Assembly (NCBI RefSeq): GCF_040529335.1 | Contig: NZ_CP159534.1 | Coordinates: 8,060,001-8,124,000 of the forward strand | From: Streptomyces sp. HUAS MG91 | Lineage (GTDB): Bacteria; Actinomycetota; Actinomycetes; Streptomycetales; Streptomycetaceae | DNA: 64,000 bases | Reading direction: 5' to 3' | Part shown: positions 1-10,356 of the stretch, piece by piece | How positions within the stretch are numbered: position 1 is the stretch's first letter | Layout of the letters: the number at the start of each line of letters is the position of its first letter | The notes under the pieces: generated by a model | Told to the model about the DNA's origin: nothing | Seen by the model: only the letters and a program-made list of their open reading frames with translations | The model's database searches: none | Translations under genes and position numbers: made by a program

Positions 1-363
1 GACGGAACTGGGCAGCGCGGCGGCAGCGGCGAAGCCGAGCGACGGCGGGACCGGCGCGTACACCGCCAGAACCGCCCGTTCGGCCTGGGCCGCGCCGTCG
101 GGGCAGAAGCCGAAGACACGGTCGCCGACGGCCACGTCCGTGACGCCCGCGCCCACCTCGTCGACGACGCCCGCCGCCTCGTAGCCCAGGGTCTGCGGAA
201 GTTCCTGGTCCATCAGGCCGCGCCGCTTCTTCCAGTCGCTGGCGTTGACCCCGGCCGCGCGCACCGCGATCCGCACCTCGCCGGGGCCCGGGTGCGGATC
301 GGGCAGGTCGACGATGCCGAGGACGTCGGGGTCCCCGAACGCGCTGAAGCGGGCGGCCTTCAT
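1..363 (-). CDS. Zinc-type alcohol dehydrogenase / quinone oxidoreductase, N-terminal part (truncated by window edge)
   Basis: Reading leftward, the first 121 codons are visible and the rest lies outside the window. The product starts MKAARFSAFGDPDVLGIVDL and shows the GroES-like N-terminal domain of medium-chain dehydrogenases. It has the PGPGEVRI turn, the RAAGVNASDW segment and the GYEAAGVVDEVG strand followed by GDRVFGF. The missing part should carry the NAD(P)-binding Rossmann domain. The structural or catalytic zinc cysteines are not visible, so it is more like an NADPH:quinone oxidoreductase than a zinc alcohol dehydrogenase. It probably reduces a small carbonyl or quinone substrate that cannot be named. 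It diverges from the exopolysaccharide cluster to its right. Confidence 0.85.
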   Translation of the reverse strand, partial: MKAARFSAFGDPDVLGIVDLPDPHPGPGEVRIAVRAAGVNASDWKKRRGLMDQELPQTLGYEAAGVVDEVGAGVTDVAVGDRVFGFCPDGAAQAERAVLAVYAPVPPSLGFAAAAALPSSV

Positions 364-629
364 CCACGGCTCCGATCTCACCCGGGGCCGAACGCGCGGT
401 CGGCGGCGGGGTGCTGTTCCTTGGGTCGTTCCGACGACGACGCTACGGGACGGATCACGCCGGCGCCCCTTCGCCCCGCGCCGGGGGGCGTGCCACGGTC
501 CCGGGCGCCGTCGCGCCCACCCGCACTCCGTCCCCGCGCACCCCGCACCGAACGAATCGAGGCGGCGCGGCCGGGAGTCGACCTCGTCTCCACCACCCTG
601 TCCGGGTACGTCCCGGGATCGCCGCGGCG

Positions 630-788
630 GAACGGCCCTGCGGGTCCATCGCCGAACTCGGCGCGGTCGTCGCCGGTCCGGTCGCCGCCGAGGGCCGGAT
701 CGCCACCCCCGCACGGGCCGCGAGCGTGCTCGTCGGCGCCGCGCCGACCCCGCTGACCCGGCTCTTCGTGGAGGAGCCGGGCGGCTGA
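630..788 (+). pseudogene. Possible coding remnant (C-terminal end of an unidentified protein)
   Basis: One frame reads GSIAELGAVVAGPVAAEG, then ATPARAASVLVGAAPTPLTR, and ends LFVEEPGG-stop. It has the alanine/valine/leucine pattern of a real protein end, while the bases upstream in the same frame look like non-coding arginine/proline translation. There is no start codon with a ribosome binding site. It may be the tail of a decayed gene; it could also be chance in high-GC DNA. No family is recognised. Confidence 0.25.
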
Positions 789-967
789 TCGAATCCGGAC
801 GACTTTCTCCAAGAACGGCCTGATCCGGTGGGTGCGGCCGGAGCCGCTGATTCCCCGGACACGTCACGTCAGCACAGGTCACACGGTGTGCCCGGCCTTC
901 GGGGCAACTGTGGGCGAACATCGGCCAGTTGAGTCGACTTCAAATATCAAGCACAAATTCCACACAT

Positions 968-983
968 CCCCCTCTTCAGGGGG
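968..983. other. Short perfect hairpin (CCCCCT / AGGGGG)
   Basis: Six-base arms with a CTTC loop, inside the AT-rich stretch upstream of the exopolysaccharide operon. It could be a protein-binding dyad or a terminator for an unseen upstream transcript. It is too short to interpret alone. Confidence 0.3.
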
Positions 984-1047
984 GTCCCCATGGTCTAGAT
1001 TGACCGTGCTTCACATGCTGGGACACGAGGCGACAAATGATGATCTA

Positions 1048-1072
1048 TTGATCAGGAGTTACTGCTGATCAA
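1048..1072. promoter_or_regulatory. Inverted repeat TTGATCAG-N9-CTGATCAA, candidate operator
   Basis: Two perfect 8-base arms separated by 9 bases form an exact dyad in the AT-rich part of the region, about 300 bases before the first exopolysaccharide gene. The geometry suits a dimeric regulator. No regulator gene lies in the cluster, so the cognate factor is unknown. Confidence 0.4.
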
Positions 1073-1153
1073 ACAGGCGTCACTCCGGTACCGGCAGTGA
1101 GGTGATCCATTCGTGGAGTCCAGGAGGGGCCCTGGGTGAGGGGAGCACCCAAG

Positions 1154-1237
1154 GTGTCGACGGGTTCTCGTGTGCTGTCGCGGTTTGCGCGGGGCAGACA
1201 GGCGGGTAGTCGTCGTGACGGGCTCGAGCAGCGCTGA
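1154..1237 (+). CDS. Possible 27-codon leader ORF upstream of the exopolysaccharide operon
   Basis: GTG start preceded by GAGGGGAG eight bases upstream, a good ribosome binding site for this genome. The peptide begins MSTGSRVLSRFARGRQAG and ends in TGA, and it is rich in arginine and serine. It is in the same frame as the first exopolysaccharide gene but is separated from it by the stop. Two hairpins with identical GGGG loops follow within about 80 bases. This is the layout of a translated leader with attenuator structures, but conservation has not been tested and it may be fortuitous. Confidence 0.3.
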   Translation: MSTGSRVLSRFARGRQAGSRRDGLEQR

Positions 1238-1256
1238 ACGGCCGAGAGGCCGAGCA

Positions 1257-1313
1257 CGGAAGGCGGGGGCCTTCCGGCGGGAGAACGGCGCGGTGCGGGA
1301 GGCGGGGGCCTCC
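1257..1313 (+). promoter_or_regulatory. Two consecutive GGGG-loop hairpins in the operon leader
   Basis: The first hairpin pairs CGGAAGGC (1257-1264) with GCCTTCCG (1269-1276). The second pairs GGAGGC (1298-1303) with GCCTCC (1308-1313). Both loops are GGGG. They lie between the possible leader ORF and the GTG start at 1367 and could act in attenuation or transcript stability. Confidence 0.4.
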
Positions 1314-1366
1314 TGGGGGATCTGAGTCACCGACCATGCATCACCACTGGGGACCGGGGGGTTTCT

Positions 1367-2845
1367 GTGCGGCAGGGGGGATTAGTCGGCCCTTTTTCGT
1401 CGACGCGAGGGCGTCTGACGGATGAGGCGATCAGCCAGCCGGCGAACGACTGGGAGCAGCGGTACCGCCGCTCCGTCATCACGAGCGACATGGTGGCCAC
1501 CGCCCTGGTGGTCGCGGGCATAGGCAACTTCTTCGGCGCGCGCGACGCGGCCAACTGGCACGAGAAGTGGGGGATCCTGGCCTTCGGCACCGAGCTGCTG
1601 GTGCTGGCCGCCCTCACGGTGAGCCGTGCCTGGGCACCCGCCGTCCTCGGCCAGGGCGCCGAGGAGTTCCGCCGTCTGGGGCGCTCGCTGTTCACGGCGA
1701 CCGTCGTGCTCGCGCTCGGCGGCATAGCGCTCACCTCGCGGAACATCAAACTCTGGATCTTCGTCGCGATACCCGCGATCGGGATCGTCACCATGACCGA
1801 GCGGTATCTGCTCCGCCTCTGGCTGCACAAGCAGCGCAAGGAAGGGCAGTGCCTCAGACCCGTGCTCGCCGCCGGAAGCCCGGCCACGGTGCACGACCTG
1901 ATCACCCGGACCCGCAAGTTCCCGCATCTCGGCTGGCGGATCGAGGCCGTGTGCACGACGGACGGGCTCGGGCCCGACGGCGACCACCTCGACGGGGTGC
2001 CGGTCGTCGGCCAACTCGCCGACCTCGCCGGCCATGTGCACCGCGACGGCTATCGCGTCGTCGCCGTCACCCCCGACCCGCACTGGACCCCGGACCGGCT
2101 GCAGCGACTGGCCTGGAACCTGGAGGGCAGTGACGCCGAGATGGTTGTGGCCCCCGTGCTGATGGAGGTGGCCGGCCCGCGCCTGCACGTCGACGCGGTG
2201 CTCGGGATCCCGCTGCTGCGGGTCAGCCTGCCGACCTTCACCGGGGCCCGCCGGGCCATCAAGGCGGCCGTCGACCGGCTGGGCGCGGCACTGCTGCTGG
2301 TGCTGTTCGCACCGCTGATGGCGTTCGTCGGACTGTCCGTCCTGCTGGACAGCCGCGGCGGGGTGTTCTACCGCCAGCGCCGAGTCGGCAAGGACGGCCA
2401 GGAGTTCACCATTCTCAAGTTCCGCACCATGGTCGCCGGAGCCCACGCGGCACGCGCCGAGCTGGCCGACCGCGACGAGGGCGCGGGACTGCTGTTCAAG
2501 ATGCGCCGGGACCCGCGGGTGACCCGGGTGGGAACCGTGCTGCGCCGGTACTCGCTCGACGAGCTCCCGCAGCTGTTCAACGTACTCACCGGGGCGATGT
2601 CGCTCGTCGGCCCGCGGCCTCCGCTGCCGGAGGAGTCCGCCGCGTACGGACCGGACATAAGGCGCCGGCTGCTGGTCAAGCCCGGACTCACCGGGCTGTG
2701 GCAGATCAGCGGGCGCAGCGACCTGCCGTGGGAGGAGGCCGTCCGCCTCGACCTGCGGTACGTGGAGGACTGGTCACTCGCCCTGGACACAGTGATCTTG
2801 TGGAAGACGCTGCGAGCGGTGATCCATGGACAGGGGGCGTACTGA
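1367..2845 (+). CDS. Exopolysaccharide initiating glycosyl-1-phosphate transferase (WcaJ/WbaP-like)
   Basis: It transfers a sugar-1-phosphate from a nucleotide sugar to undecaprenyl phosphate, the first membrane step of repeat-unit assembly. The 492-residue protein has four or five N-terminal membrane segments (about residues 38-150), a CoA-binding-like middle region and a C-terminal bacterial sugar-transferase domain from about residue 300. Visible motifs are YRQRRVGKDGQEFTILKFRT, SLDELPQLFNVLTG, SLVGPRPPLPEE and KPGLTGLWQISGRS. The GTG start is preceded by a G-rich stretch. No later in-frame start keeps the conserved DWEQRYRR region, so the start is fairly secure. Codon 6 is TTA. It heads a 21-gene co-directional cluster. 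Confidence 0.95.
   Translation: MRQGGLVGPFSSTRGRLTDEAISQPANDWEQRYRRSVITSDMVATALVVAGIGNFFGARDAANWHEKWGILAFGTELLVLAALTVSRAWAPAVLGQGAEEFRRLGRSLFTATVVLALGGIALTSRNIKLWIFVAIPAIGIVTMTERYLLRLWLHKQRKEGQCLRPVLAAGSPATVHDLITRTRKFPHLGWRIEAVCTTDGLGPDGDHLDGVPVVGQLADLAGHVHRDGYRVVAVTPDPHWTPDRLQRLAWNLEGSDAEMVVAPVLMEVAGPRLHVDAVLGIPLLRVSLPTFTGARRAIKAAVDRLGAALLLVLFAPLMAFVGLSVLLDSRGGVFYRQRRVGKDGQEFTILKFRTMVAGAHAARAELADRDEGAGLLFKMRRDPRVTRVGTVLRRYSLDELPQLFNVLTGAMSLVGPRPPLPEESAAYGPDIRRRLLVKPGLTGLWQISGRSDLPWEEAVRLDLRYVEDWSLALDTVILWKTLRAVIHGQGAY
1382..1384 (+). promoter_or_regulatory. TTA codon (codon 6) in the first exopolysaccharide gene
   Basis: TTA is the rarest codon in Streptomyces and is read by the developmentally timed bldA tRNA. 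At codon 6 of the lead gene of a coupled operon it would gate translation of the initiating enzyme on bldA. Confidence 0.7.
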
Positions 2846-2918
2846 TGCGTGGGGACCGCCGGACCGGCGGCACGCGGACCGCAGGCCACAAGGGCCTGCC
2901 TGGGGGGAGCAACAAGTC

Positions 2919-4224
<1,306 letters not shown>

Positions 4225-4235
<11 letters not shown>

Positions 4236-5490
4236 CGCGACCGGCGGCGACGGCACGGGCCGGCGCGCGCTGATCCTGGTGGAGAACCTGTCCGTGCCGT
4301 TCGACCGGCGGGTGTGGCAGGAGTGCACGACCCTGCGCGAAGCGGGCTGGCAGGTGGACGTCATCTGCCCCCGCGGCGAGAAGCGGGACACGGAACCGGA
4401 GGCGGTGATCGACGGGGTGCGGATCCACCGCTACCCGCTGCGCGCCGCCACCGGCGGCCCGGCCGGCTACCTGCGCGAGTACGGCTCGGCCCTGTGGCAC
4501 ACGGCCCGCCTGGCCCGCAAGGTCGGCCCGGTCCACGTGGTCCACGCCTGCAACCCGCCCGACCTGCTGTTCCTCGCCGCACGGCGGCTCAGGCGGCGCG
4601 GCGCGCGGTTCGTCTTCGACCAGCACGACCTGGTGCCCGAGCTGTACCTGTCCCGGTTCGGCCGCGGCAAGGACCTGCTCTACCGCGCCGTGTGCGCGCT
4701 GGAGCGGCGCACCTACCGGGCCGCGGACATCGTGATCGCCACGAACGAGAGCTACCGGGACGTCGCCGTGCGCCGCGGCGGCAAGCGGCCGGAGGACGTC
4801 TTCGTGGTGCGCAGCGCGCCCGCGGTCGAGCGGTTCCAACCGGTCCCGCCCGACCCGGAGTTGAAGCGCGGCAAGCCTCATCTGCTGTGCTATCTCGGCG
4901 TGATGGGCCCCCAGGACGGCGTCGACTACGCACTGCGGGCCCTCGCGAAGCTGCGCGACGAGTTCGGGCGGACCGACTGGAACGCGGTGTTCGTCGGCTC
5001 GGGTGACGCCTTCGACGCGATGGTGGAGCTGTCCCGGTCGCTCGGACTCGACGACCAGGTCCGGTTCACCGGCCGCATCCCGGACGCCGACCTGGTGCGC
5101 CACCTGTCCACGGCCGACGTCTGCCTCTCGCCGGACCCGCTCAATCCGCTCAACGACGTGTCGACCATGAACAAGGTCCTGGAGTACATGGCGATGGGCA
5201 AGCCGCTCGTCTCCTTCGAGCTCCGGGAGGCACGCGTCTCCGCCGGCGACGCCGCCGTCTACGCGCCGGCCAACGACGAGGCCGAGTTCGCCAAGCTCAT
5301 CACCGTGCTGCTCGACGATCCGGAGAAGCGGGCCCGGATGGGCCGGATCGGCCAGGAGCGGGTCAGCGGGCCGCTCTCGTGGAGCAACTCGCAGGCCTCA
5401 CTGCTCGCCGCCTACGCCGCGGCGTGCGGCGATCGCGCACCGGCCGCGTCGGCCACGACGGCACGGACAAGGAAGAGGCTGCGTCGTTGA
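4225..5490 (+). CDS. GT4-family glycosyltransferase
   Basis: Cytoplasmic GT-B glycosyltransferase of about 421 residues, expected to add one sugar to the lipid-linked repeat. The N-terminal domain has ALILVENLSVPFDRRVWQE, typical of GT4 enzymes. The C-terminal domain has GVMGPQDGVDYALRAL and EYMAMGKPLVSFELREAR, the nucleotide-sugar binding region. The TTG start overlaps the dehydrogenase stop by 11 bases and has a GGGAT site before it. A GTG 78 bases earlier is possible but would overlap the upstream gene extensively. The donor sugar is unknown; given the upstream AlgD-type gene, a uronate donor is conceivable. Confidence 0.88.
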
Positions 5491-6887
5491 ACGAAGACAC
5501 GATCCGTCTGGTCGTCATCGGACGGATGCTCCGACGGCGGTGGCGGCTGCTCGCCGCCCTCGCCGTGGTGGGCGCGCTCGTCGGCTACGGCGCCTCACTG
5601 GTGGTGTTCCCGCCGCGCTACACGACCACGGCCTCGGTCCTGCTGCCCGGCCAGTGGGAGGAGCGTGAACTGCTCACCGAGGTGGACATCGCGACCAGTT
5701 CGACGGTGCTCGACCTCGCGGCCGACAAGCTGCGCTGGGCGGGCGTCAGCGGCACCGACCTCAAGGACCAGGTCGTCGCCAAGGCGGCGGACGGGAACAT
5801 CATCAAGATCTCCGGCACGGCCGACACACCCAAGCACTCCCAGCAGCTCTCCGACCGGACGGCGGAACAGTTCGTCGGCTTCGCCAAGCAGATCGCGGGC
5901 GGCAGCGCCGACAGCGAGGCGGCCACCCAGCGCGCGGCGCTGCGCAAGCAGGTGGAGGCGGCCAACCGCCGCATCAGCGACCTGGCCCAGGCCGCCGACC
6001 CCGGGCAGACCGTGGAGGGCGTCGAGGCCCGCACCTCGCTGGAGAAGCTGCGCACCTCGCTGGAAGAGGCGATGACGAAGCTCGACCAGGCCGCCCCGGC
6101 GAGCAACACGGCCGGCATGGTCGTCATGGGTCCGGCGGTCCGGCCCACCGGCGAAGCGGCCCCGACCCGGGTCCAGCTCATCGCCGGGGGAGCCCTGGTG
6201 TTCTTCCTGCTCGCGGTCATCGGCCACCTCGCCGCGGCCCGGATGAACCGGCGTCCTCGTACCGAGCGGGAGATCGCCACCGCGCTGGGCGCGGACCTCA
6301 TCGGCACCGTCGACGTCCCCGACGACCGGCACGCGCACCGGGCGGAGGGCGGCGGCGCCCGGACCCGGATCGGCCGGCTCCTCGGCACCGACGTCCGATG
6401 GGACACCCCGGCCCCGCAGAGATCGGGCGACGAGGCCGGCAGACGCGTCCGCTACCGGCGCGTGTGCGCCCGCCTGCGCGACCGCTCGCCGGGACCCCAG
6501 CGGCTGCTGGCGATCGTCCCCGAGGGCGATCACGTCGCCCACCGGGCGGCCGGACAGCTCGTCGCCGAGGCCACGAGCGGCGCGTCCACCGGCTCCGCGA
6601 GCGGGGGACACCCCTTGCTGCGGCTGCTGCCGGTGTCCGTGGACCGGCCGATGGTGCCGGACCGCGCGACCGAGTCCGGAGCCCTGATCGTGGTCAGCGC
6701 GGGCAACTGGACCACCGCCGAACTCAGCGGCATCGCCCGGGCCTGCGCGGACGGCGGGCACGAGGTCGTCGGCCTCGTCGTCGCCGACCCGGTCCTGGCC
6801 CGGCCCGCGTCACCGGCCGACCACCCTCCGCACCACGCCGCACCGGCGCCGGCGGTACACAGCCACGCCACGGGAGGCTCAGCGTGA
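5487..6887 (+). CDS. Wzz-like polysaccharide chain-length / co-polymerase protein
   Basis: Inner-membrane protein of about 466 residues. It has an N-terminal membrane helix (LLAALAVVGALVGYGASLV), an extracytoplasmic alpha-rich region with coiled-coil character (about 130-225), and a second helix (LIAGGALVFFLLAVIGHLAA) followed by a cytoplasmic tail. This is the topology of polysaccharide co-polymerases that set polymer length with Wzy. The tail lacks Walker motifs, so it is not a tyrosine autokinase. The TTG start overlaps the preceding stop (TTGA) and has GGAAGAGG at good spacing. A second protein of the same kind follows immediately. Confidence 0.8.
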   Translation: MNEDTIRLVVIGRMLRRRWRLLAALAVVGALVGYGASLVVFPPRYTTTASVLLPGQWEERELLTEVDIATSSTVLDLAADKLRWAGVSGTDLKDQVVAKAADGNIIKISGTADTPKHSQQLSDRTAEQFVGFAKQIAGGSADSEAATQRAALRKQVEAANRRISDLAQAADPGQTVEGVEARTSLEKLRTSLEEAMTKLDQAAPASNTAGMVVMGPAVRPTGEAAPTRVQLIAGGALVFFLLAVIGHLAAARMNRRPRTEREIATALGADLIGTVDVPDDRHAHRAEGGGARTRIGRLLGTDVRWDTPAPQRSGDEAGRRVRYRRVCARLRDRSPGPQRLLAIVPEGDHVAHRAAGQLVAEATSGASTGSASGGHPLLRLLPVSVDRPMVPDRATESGALIVVSAGNWTTAELSGIARACADGGHEVVGLVVADPVLARPASPADHPPHHAAPAPAVHSHATGGSA

Positions 6888-8401
6888 CGACGAGCACGAC
6901 AGCGGAGTCGTCGGCGGCCACTCCGCTCCTCGACCTCCAGGGACTGGTGGTCGCGGTGCGCAGGCGCCGTCGCCTCTGGTCGGCCATGGCCCTGCTCGGA
7001 CTGCTGGCCGGCGCTGCGGTGGCGATCCTGCTGCCGCCACCGCCGAGCGCGGTGACCAAGATCCTGGTCGCCCACGCCGACGACCAGCCGAACGACACCG
7101 GGACACTCATCCGCACCGACGTCCAGGTGCTGGAGACCACCCGGATCGCCGAACTGGCCCTGAACTCGCTGAAGTCCACCGAGAAGCCCGAGGACCTCAT
7201 GCGGGACTACCAGGGGACCGGCCTGACCAACAACCTGCTCCAGATCGACGTCAGCGGCGACACCAAGGCACAGGCGGTCGACCGCGCCCAGGCGCTGGCC
7301 GACGCGTTCGTCGCCGACCACGTACGGCGGATGCGGGCCACCGCGAAGGCCGAATCGGACGCCCTGCTCGAACAGCGCGACCGGATGCGCGACGAACTCG
7401 CCCAGGTCAACAAGGAGATCGGCAACCGCTCACCGAACACCGACCCGCAGGCGTCGGCGAGCCTGGAGACGCTCTTCGCCCGCCGGGCCGAACTCAACTC
7501 GCGCATCGCCGACTTCGACGAGCGCGCCGCGGACGCCCGCACCGGCACGCCCCAGGTCGTCTCCGGCACCGAGATCGTGGACGCCCCGCGCGCCGTGCCC
7601 TACTCGATGCCGAAGGCCGCCGCCACCGACGCCGCGATCGGGCTCGTCCTCGGCCTCGTGGTCGGCCTCGCCCTGGCCGCCGTCGGCGTGGTGGTGAAGG
7701 ACCGCCCGGTGCTGCGCCGGGACATCGCCTCCCACCTGGGCGCCTCGGTCATCACCGATCTGCCCCGCCGGTCCGTCCTGCCCTGGCGGCGGCGCCGGGC
7801 CCGGGTGGCCCAGGAGCGGCTCACCACGAGCCTCACCCGCACCGTGCGCGGCTCCGCCGAAGCGGTGTCCCTGCTGGAACTGGGCGCGGCCCACACCGCC
7901 GGCGTGCTCGCCGTGGCCGTCGCCAGGAACCTCGCGGCGGAAGGACCCGTGGTCGTGGTCGACGGACTGCCGGGCTCGGAGCTCTCCGGCCGCCGCGCCA
8001 AGCCCGGCGACCCGGCCGTGATCAGCGGCGAACGGGCCGCGGCCGAACCGCAGCAGGGGCTCCGGCTCGGCGTCGGCTCGGTGGCGCCCGGCACCGCCTG
8101 GACCGACCTGCAGTACCTCGGCACCCAGACCGTGCTCGTCGTCCGGGCCGGACACGGCAGCGCCGCCTGGCTGCACACCGTCGCCCGGCAGCTCGCGGAC
8201 CAGCGCATACCCGTGATCGGGGTGGTGCTGACCGACCCCGATCCCAAGGACCGCACCGACGGCACGCTGTGGGACGGACTGCACACCGCACTGCGCGGAC
8301 GCAGCGAACGACAGGCACAGCCGGGCGGGACCGCGCGGCGCGCGGAGCGGCAGCCGATGTGGGCCGCACACGGCGCGGACAACGAGCAGGAGGCGCGGTA
8401 A
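6884..8401 (+). CDS. Second Wzz-like co-polymerase protein
   Basis: About 505 residues. It has an N-terminal helix (WSAMALLGLLAGAAVAILLP), an extracytoplasmic segment with helix-rich EQRDRMRDELAQVNKEIGN, a second helix (AAIGLVLGLVVGLALAAVGV), and a long C-terminal cytoplasmic domain with Rossmann-like strands (VVVVDGLPGSE, TVLVVRAGHGS). That domain resembles the tyrosine-kinase half of Wzc-type proteins, but no intact Walker A is visible, so it looks catalytically dead. The GTG start overlaps the previous stop (GTGA). Two adjacent Wzz-like proteins suggest a hetero-oligomeric length regulator. Confidence 0.8.
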   Translation: MTTSTTAESSAATPLLDLQGLVVAVRRRRRLWSAMALLGLLAGAAVAILLPPPPSAVTKILVAHADDQPNDTGTLIRTDVQVLETTRIAELALNSLKSTEKPEDLMRDYQGTGLTNNLLQIDVSGDTKAQAVDRAQALADAFVADHVRRMRATAKAESDALLEQRDRMRDELAQVNKEIGNRSPNTDPQASASLETLFARRAELNSRIADFDERAADARTGTPQVVSGTEIVDAPRAVPYSMPKAAATDAAIGLVLGLVVGLALAAVGVVVKDRPVLRRDIASHLGASVITDLPRRSVLPWRRRRARVAQERLTTSLTRTVRGSAEAVSLLELGAAHTAGVLAVAVARNLAAEGPVVVVDGLPGSELSGRRAKPGDPAVISGERAAAEPQQGLRLGVGSVAPGTAWTDLQYLGTQTVLVVRAGHGSAAWLHTVARQLADQRIPVIGVVLTDPDPKDRTDGTLWDGLHTALRGRSERQAQPGGTARRAERQPMWAAHGADNEQEAR

Positions 8402-8404
8402 CCC

Positions 8405-10339
8405 ATGTGTGGCATCGCAGGCACGTACCGATGGCCGGACGGGAAGATCGTCACCGACCGGCTCACGGACATCCTCGCCCACCGCGGCCCCGACGGAGCC
8501 GGCCGGTACGGGCACCCCGTCGCCGACGGCGAGGTGCAGCTCGGACACCGGCGGCTGTCCATCGTCGACCTGTCCGAGACCGGCGCCCAGCCGATGGTCT
8601 CGGACGGCCTCGCCCTGACGTACAACGGCGAGCTGTACAACGCGCCGGAACTGCGCGCCGAACTGGAGTCCAAGGGCGTCCGCTTCCGCGGCACCTCCGA
8701 CACCGAGGTGGTCCTGGAGGCCTGGCGGCGCTGGGGCACCGACTGCCTGCCCCGGCTGCGCGGCATGTTCGCGTTCGGCATCTTCGACGAGCGCACCGGC
8801 GAACTGGTGCTCGCCCGTGACCAGTTGGGCATCAAGCCGCTGTTCCTGCTGCGGCGCGGCACGGGCCTGGTGTTCGCCTCCGAGCTGAAGGCGCTCGCCG
8901 CCGCGACCGGCGGCAGGCTGGAGGTGGACCACGCGGCGCTGGTCGCCTCGCTGCTCTACTACTGGGTGCCGGACTCCCGCTGCGCGTTCCGCGAGGCGGA
9001 GAAGCTGCCGCCGGGCAGCTGGCTGCGCGTCCGCCCCGACGGCCGGGTCGAGCGGGGCACGTACTGGAGCCTGAAGCAGGTCGCCGCGGAGGGCCAGGAC
9101 CGCGCCCGCAGCGGCGAACTGCCCGACCTCGCGGCGATCGTCGAGGAGTCCACCCGGCGCCATCTGCTCGCCGACGTGCCGGTGGCGACCTTCCTCTCCG
9201 GCGGCCTCGACTCCAGCTATCTCACCGCGCTCGCCGCCCGCCACCAGCCCGGGATCTCCGCCTACACGATCGGATTCCGCGCCGAGGACGCCAAGTTCGA
9301 GGCGATGCCCGACGACCTGCGCTACGCCCGGCAGGTCGCCGAGCGGTTCGGCGTCGACCTGCACGAGATCGAGATCGCCCCCAACGTGCTCGACCTGCTG
9401 CCGCAGATGACGTACGCCCTGGACGAGCCGATCGGCGACCCCGCCGCGATCAACACCTTCCTGATCTGCACGGCAGCCCGTGAGGCCGGGGTCAAGGTGA
9501 TGCTGTCCGGGATGGGCGCCGACGAACTGTTCGCCGGCTACCGCAAGCACCTCGCCAACACGATCGCGACGCGCTACCAGCGCGTGCCCCGGCCGCTGCG
9601 CCGCGGAGTGTCCGCGGCCGTCGGCCGGCTGCCGGTCGCCACCTCCCGCAGGGGACTGCGCTCGGTGCGCTTCGCCAAGCGGTTCCTGTCCTTCGCCGAA
9701 CTGCCGGAGGAGACCGCGTTCCGGCGCAGCTACACCATGTACGACCGGACGGAACTGCTCGACCTCATCGACCCCGACCTGGCCGGAACGGTCGACGACG
9801 TCCTGACCGAGCACGCGGACACCTACGCGGACAACAACCTCGACGACTTCGTCAACCGCATGTGCCTGACCGACGCCCGGATGTTCCTGCCGGGCCTCAA
9901 CCTCACGTACACCGACCGCTCCAGCATGGCCGCGTCGACCGAGGTCCGGGTGCCCTACGTGGACGTCGAGGTGGTGAAGGCCGCGTTCGCCCTGCCCGGG
10001 GACCGCAAGATCGCCGGCAGGCAGGGTAAGGCCGTCCTCAAGGAGGCGGCCACCTCGATCCTGCCCCGGGAGATCGTCTACCGGCCCAAGGGCCTGTTCA
10101 GCGCCCCGCTGCGGGCCTGGATGAGCCGGGACCTGGCACCCCTGGTGCGCGAGGTGGTCAACGACGGAGAGCTGGTCCGCTCCGGTTTCCTGCGCCGCGA
10201 CGCGCTGCGCCGCCTGGTCGCCGAGGACGCCGCCGGACAGCAGGACTACTCCAAGCATCTGTGGCACGTACTGACTCTCGAGCACTGGTACCGCGACGCG
10301 ACCTCCGGGTCCGGCCAGAGCGCTCGCTTGACGGCTTAG
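8405..10339 (+). CDS. asnB: Asparagine synthetase-type glutamine amidotransferase
   Basis: 644-residue two-domain enzyme. The class II glutaminase domain begins with catalytic Cys2 (MCGIAGTYRW) and has GHRRLSIVDLSETGAQP and LTYNGELYN. The synthetase domain has the PP-loop FLSGGLDSS at residues 263-271 and SGMGADELFAGY. The fold hydrolyses glutamine and amidates an adenylated carboxylate. In a cluster with an AlgD-type dehydrogenase, the likely substrate is the carboxylate of a uronic acid or a sugar-attached acid rather than free aspartate, as proposed for such enzymes in O-antigen loci. That role is inference. It sits 3 bases after the Wzz-like gene. Confidence 0.9.
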   Translation: MCGIAGTYRWPDGKIVTDRLTDILAHRGPDGAGRYGHPVADGEVQLGHRRLSIVDLSETGAQPMVSDGLALTYNGELYNAPELRAELESKGVRFRGTSDTEVVLEAWRRWGTDCLPRLRGMFAFGIFDERTGELVLARDQLGIKPLFLLRRGTGLVFASELKALAAATGGRLEVDHAALVASLLYYWVPDSRCAFREAEKLPPGSWLRVRPDGRVERGTYWSLKQVAAEGQDRARSGELPDLAAIVEESTRRHLLADVPVATFLSGGLDSSYLTALAARHQPGISAYTIGFRAEDAKFEAMPDDLRYARQVAERFGVDLHEIEIAPNVLDLLPQMTYALDEPIGDPAAINTFLICTAAREAGVKVMLSGMGADELFAGYRKHLANTIATRYQRVPRPLRRGVSAAVGRLPVATSRRGLRSVRFAKRFLSFAELPEETAFRRSYTMYDRTELLDLIDPDLAGTVDDVLTEHADTYADNNLDDFVNRMCLTDARMFLPGLNLTYTDRSSMAASTEVRVPYVDVEVVKAAFALPGDRKIAGRQGKAVLKEAATSILPREIVYRPKGLFSAPLRAWMSRDLAPLVREVVNDGELVRSGFLRRDALRRLVAEDAAGQQDYSKHLWHVLTLEHWYRDATSGSGQSARLTA

Positions 10340-10356
10340 GAAATAGAGGAGTTCGG

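Larger units (their letters stand above)
364..1153. other. Long intergenic region upstream of the exopolysaccharide operon
   Basis: No gene is convincing here. The left half (364-790) is GC-rich and open in several frames without a credible start. The right half (about 930-1080) is unusually AT-rich for this genome and is the best place for the promoter of the operon beginning at 1367. It holds a short hairpin (968-983) and an inverted repeat (1048-1072), listed separately. Confidence 0.6.

Noticed and set aside
2826..2918. N-terminal extension of the GDP-mannose dehydrogenase
   Set aside because: The extension is arginine-rich and overlaps the upstream gene; AlgD-like proteins begin at MRVSVFGLGYVG.
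7430..10285. Very long open frame on the minus strand (951 codons), and similar frames opposite most genes
   Set aside because: High GC content leaves antisense frames open. The plus-strand Wzz-like and AsnB genes have clear family motifs and codon bias there.
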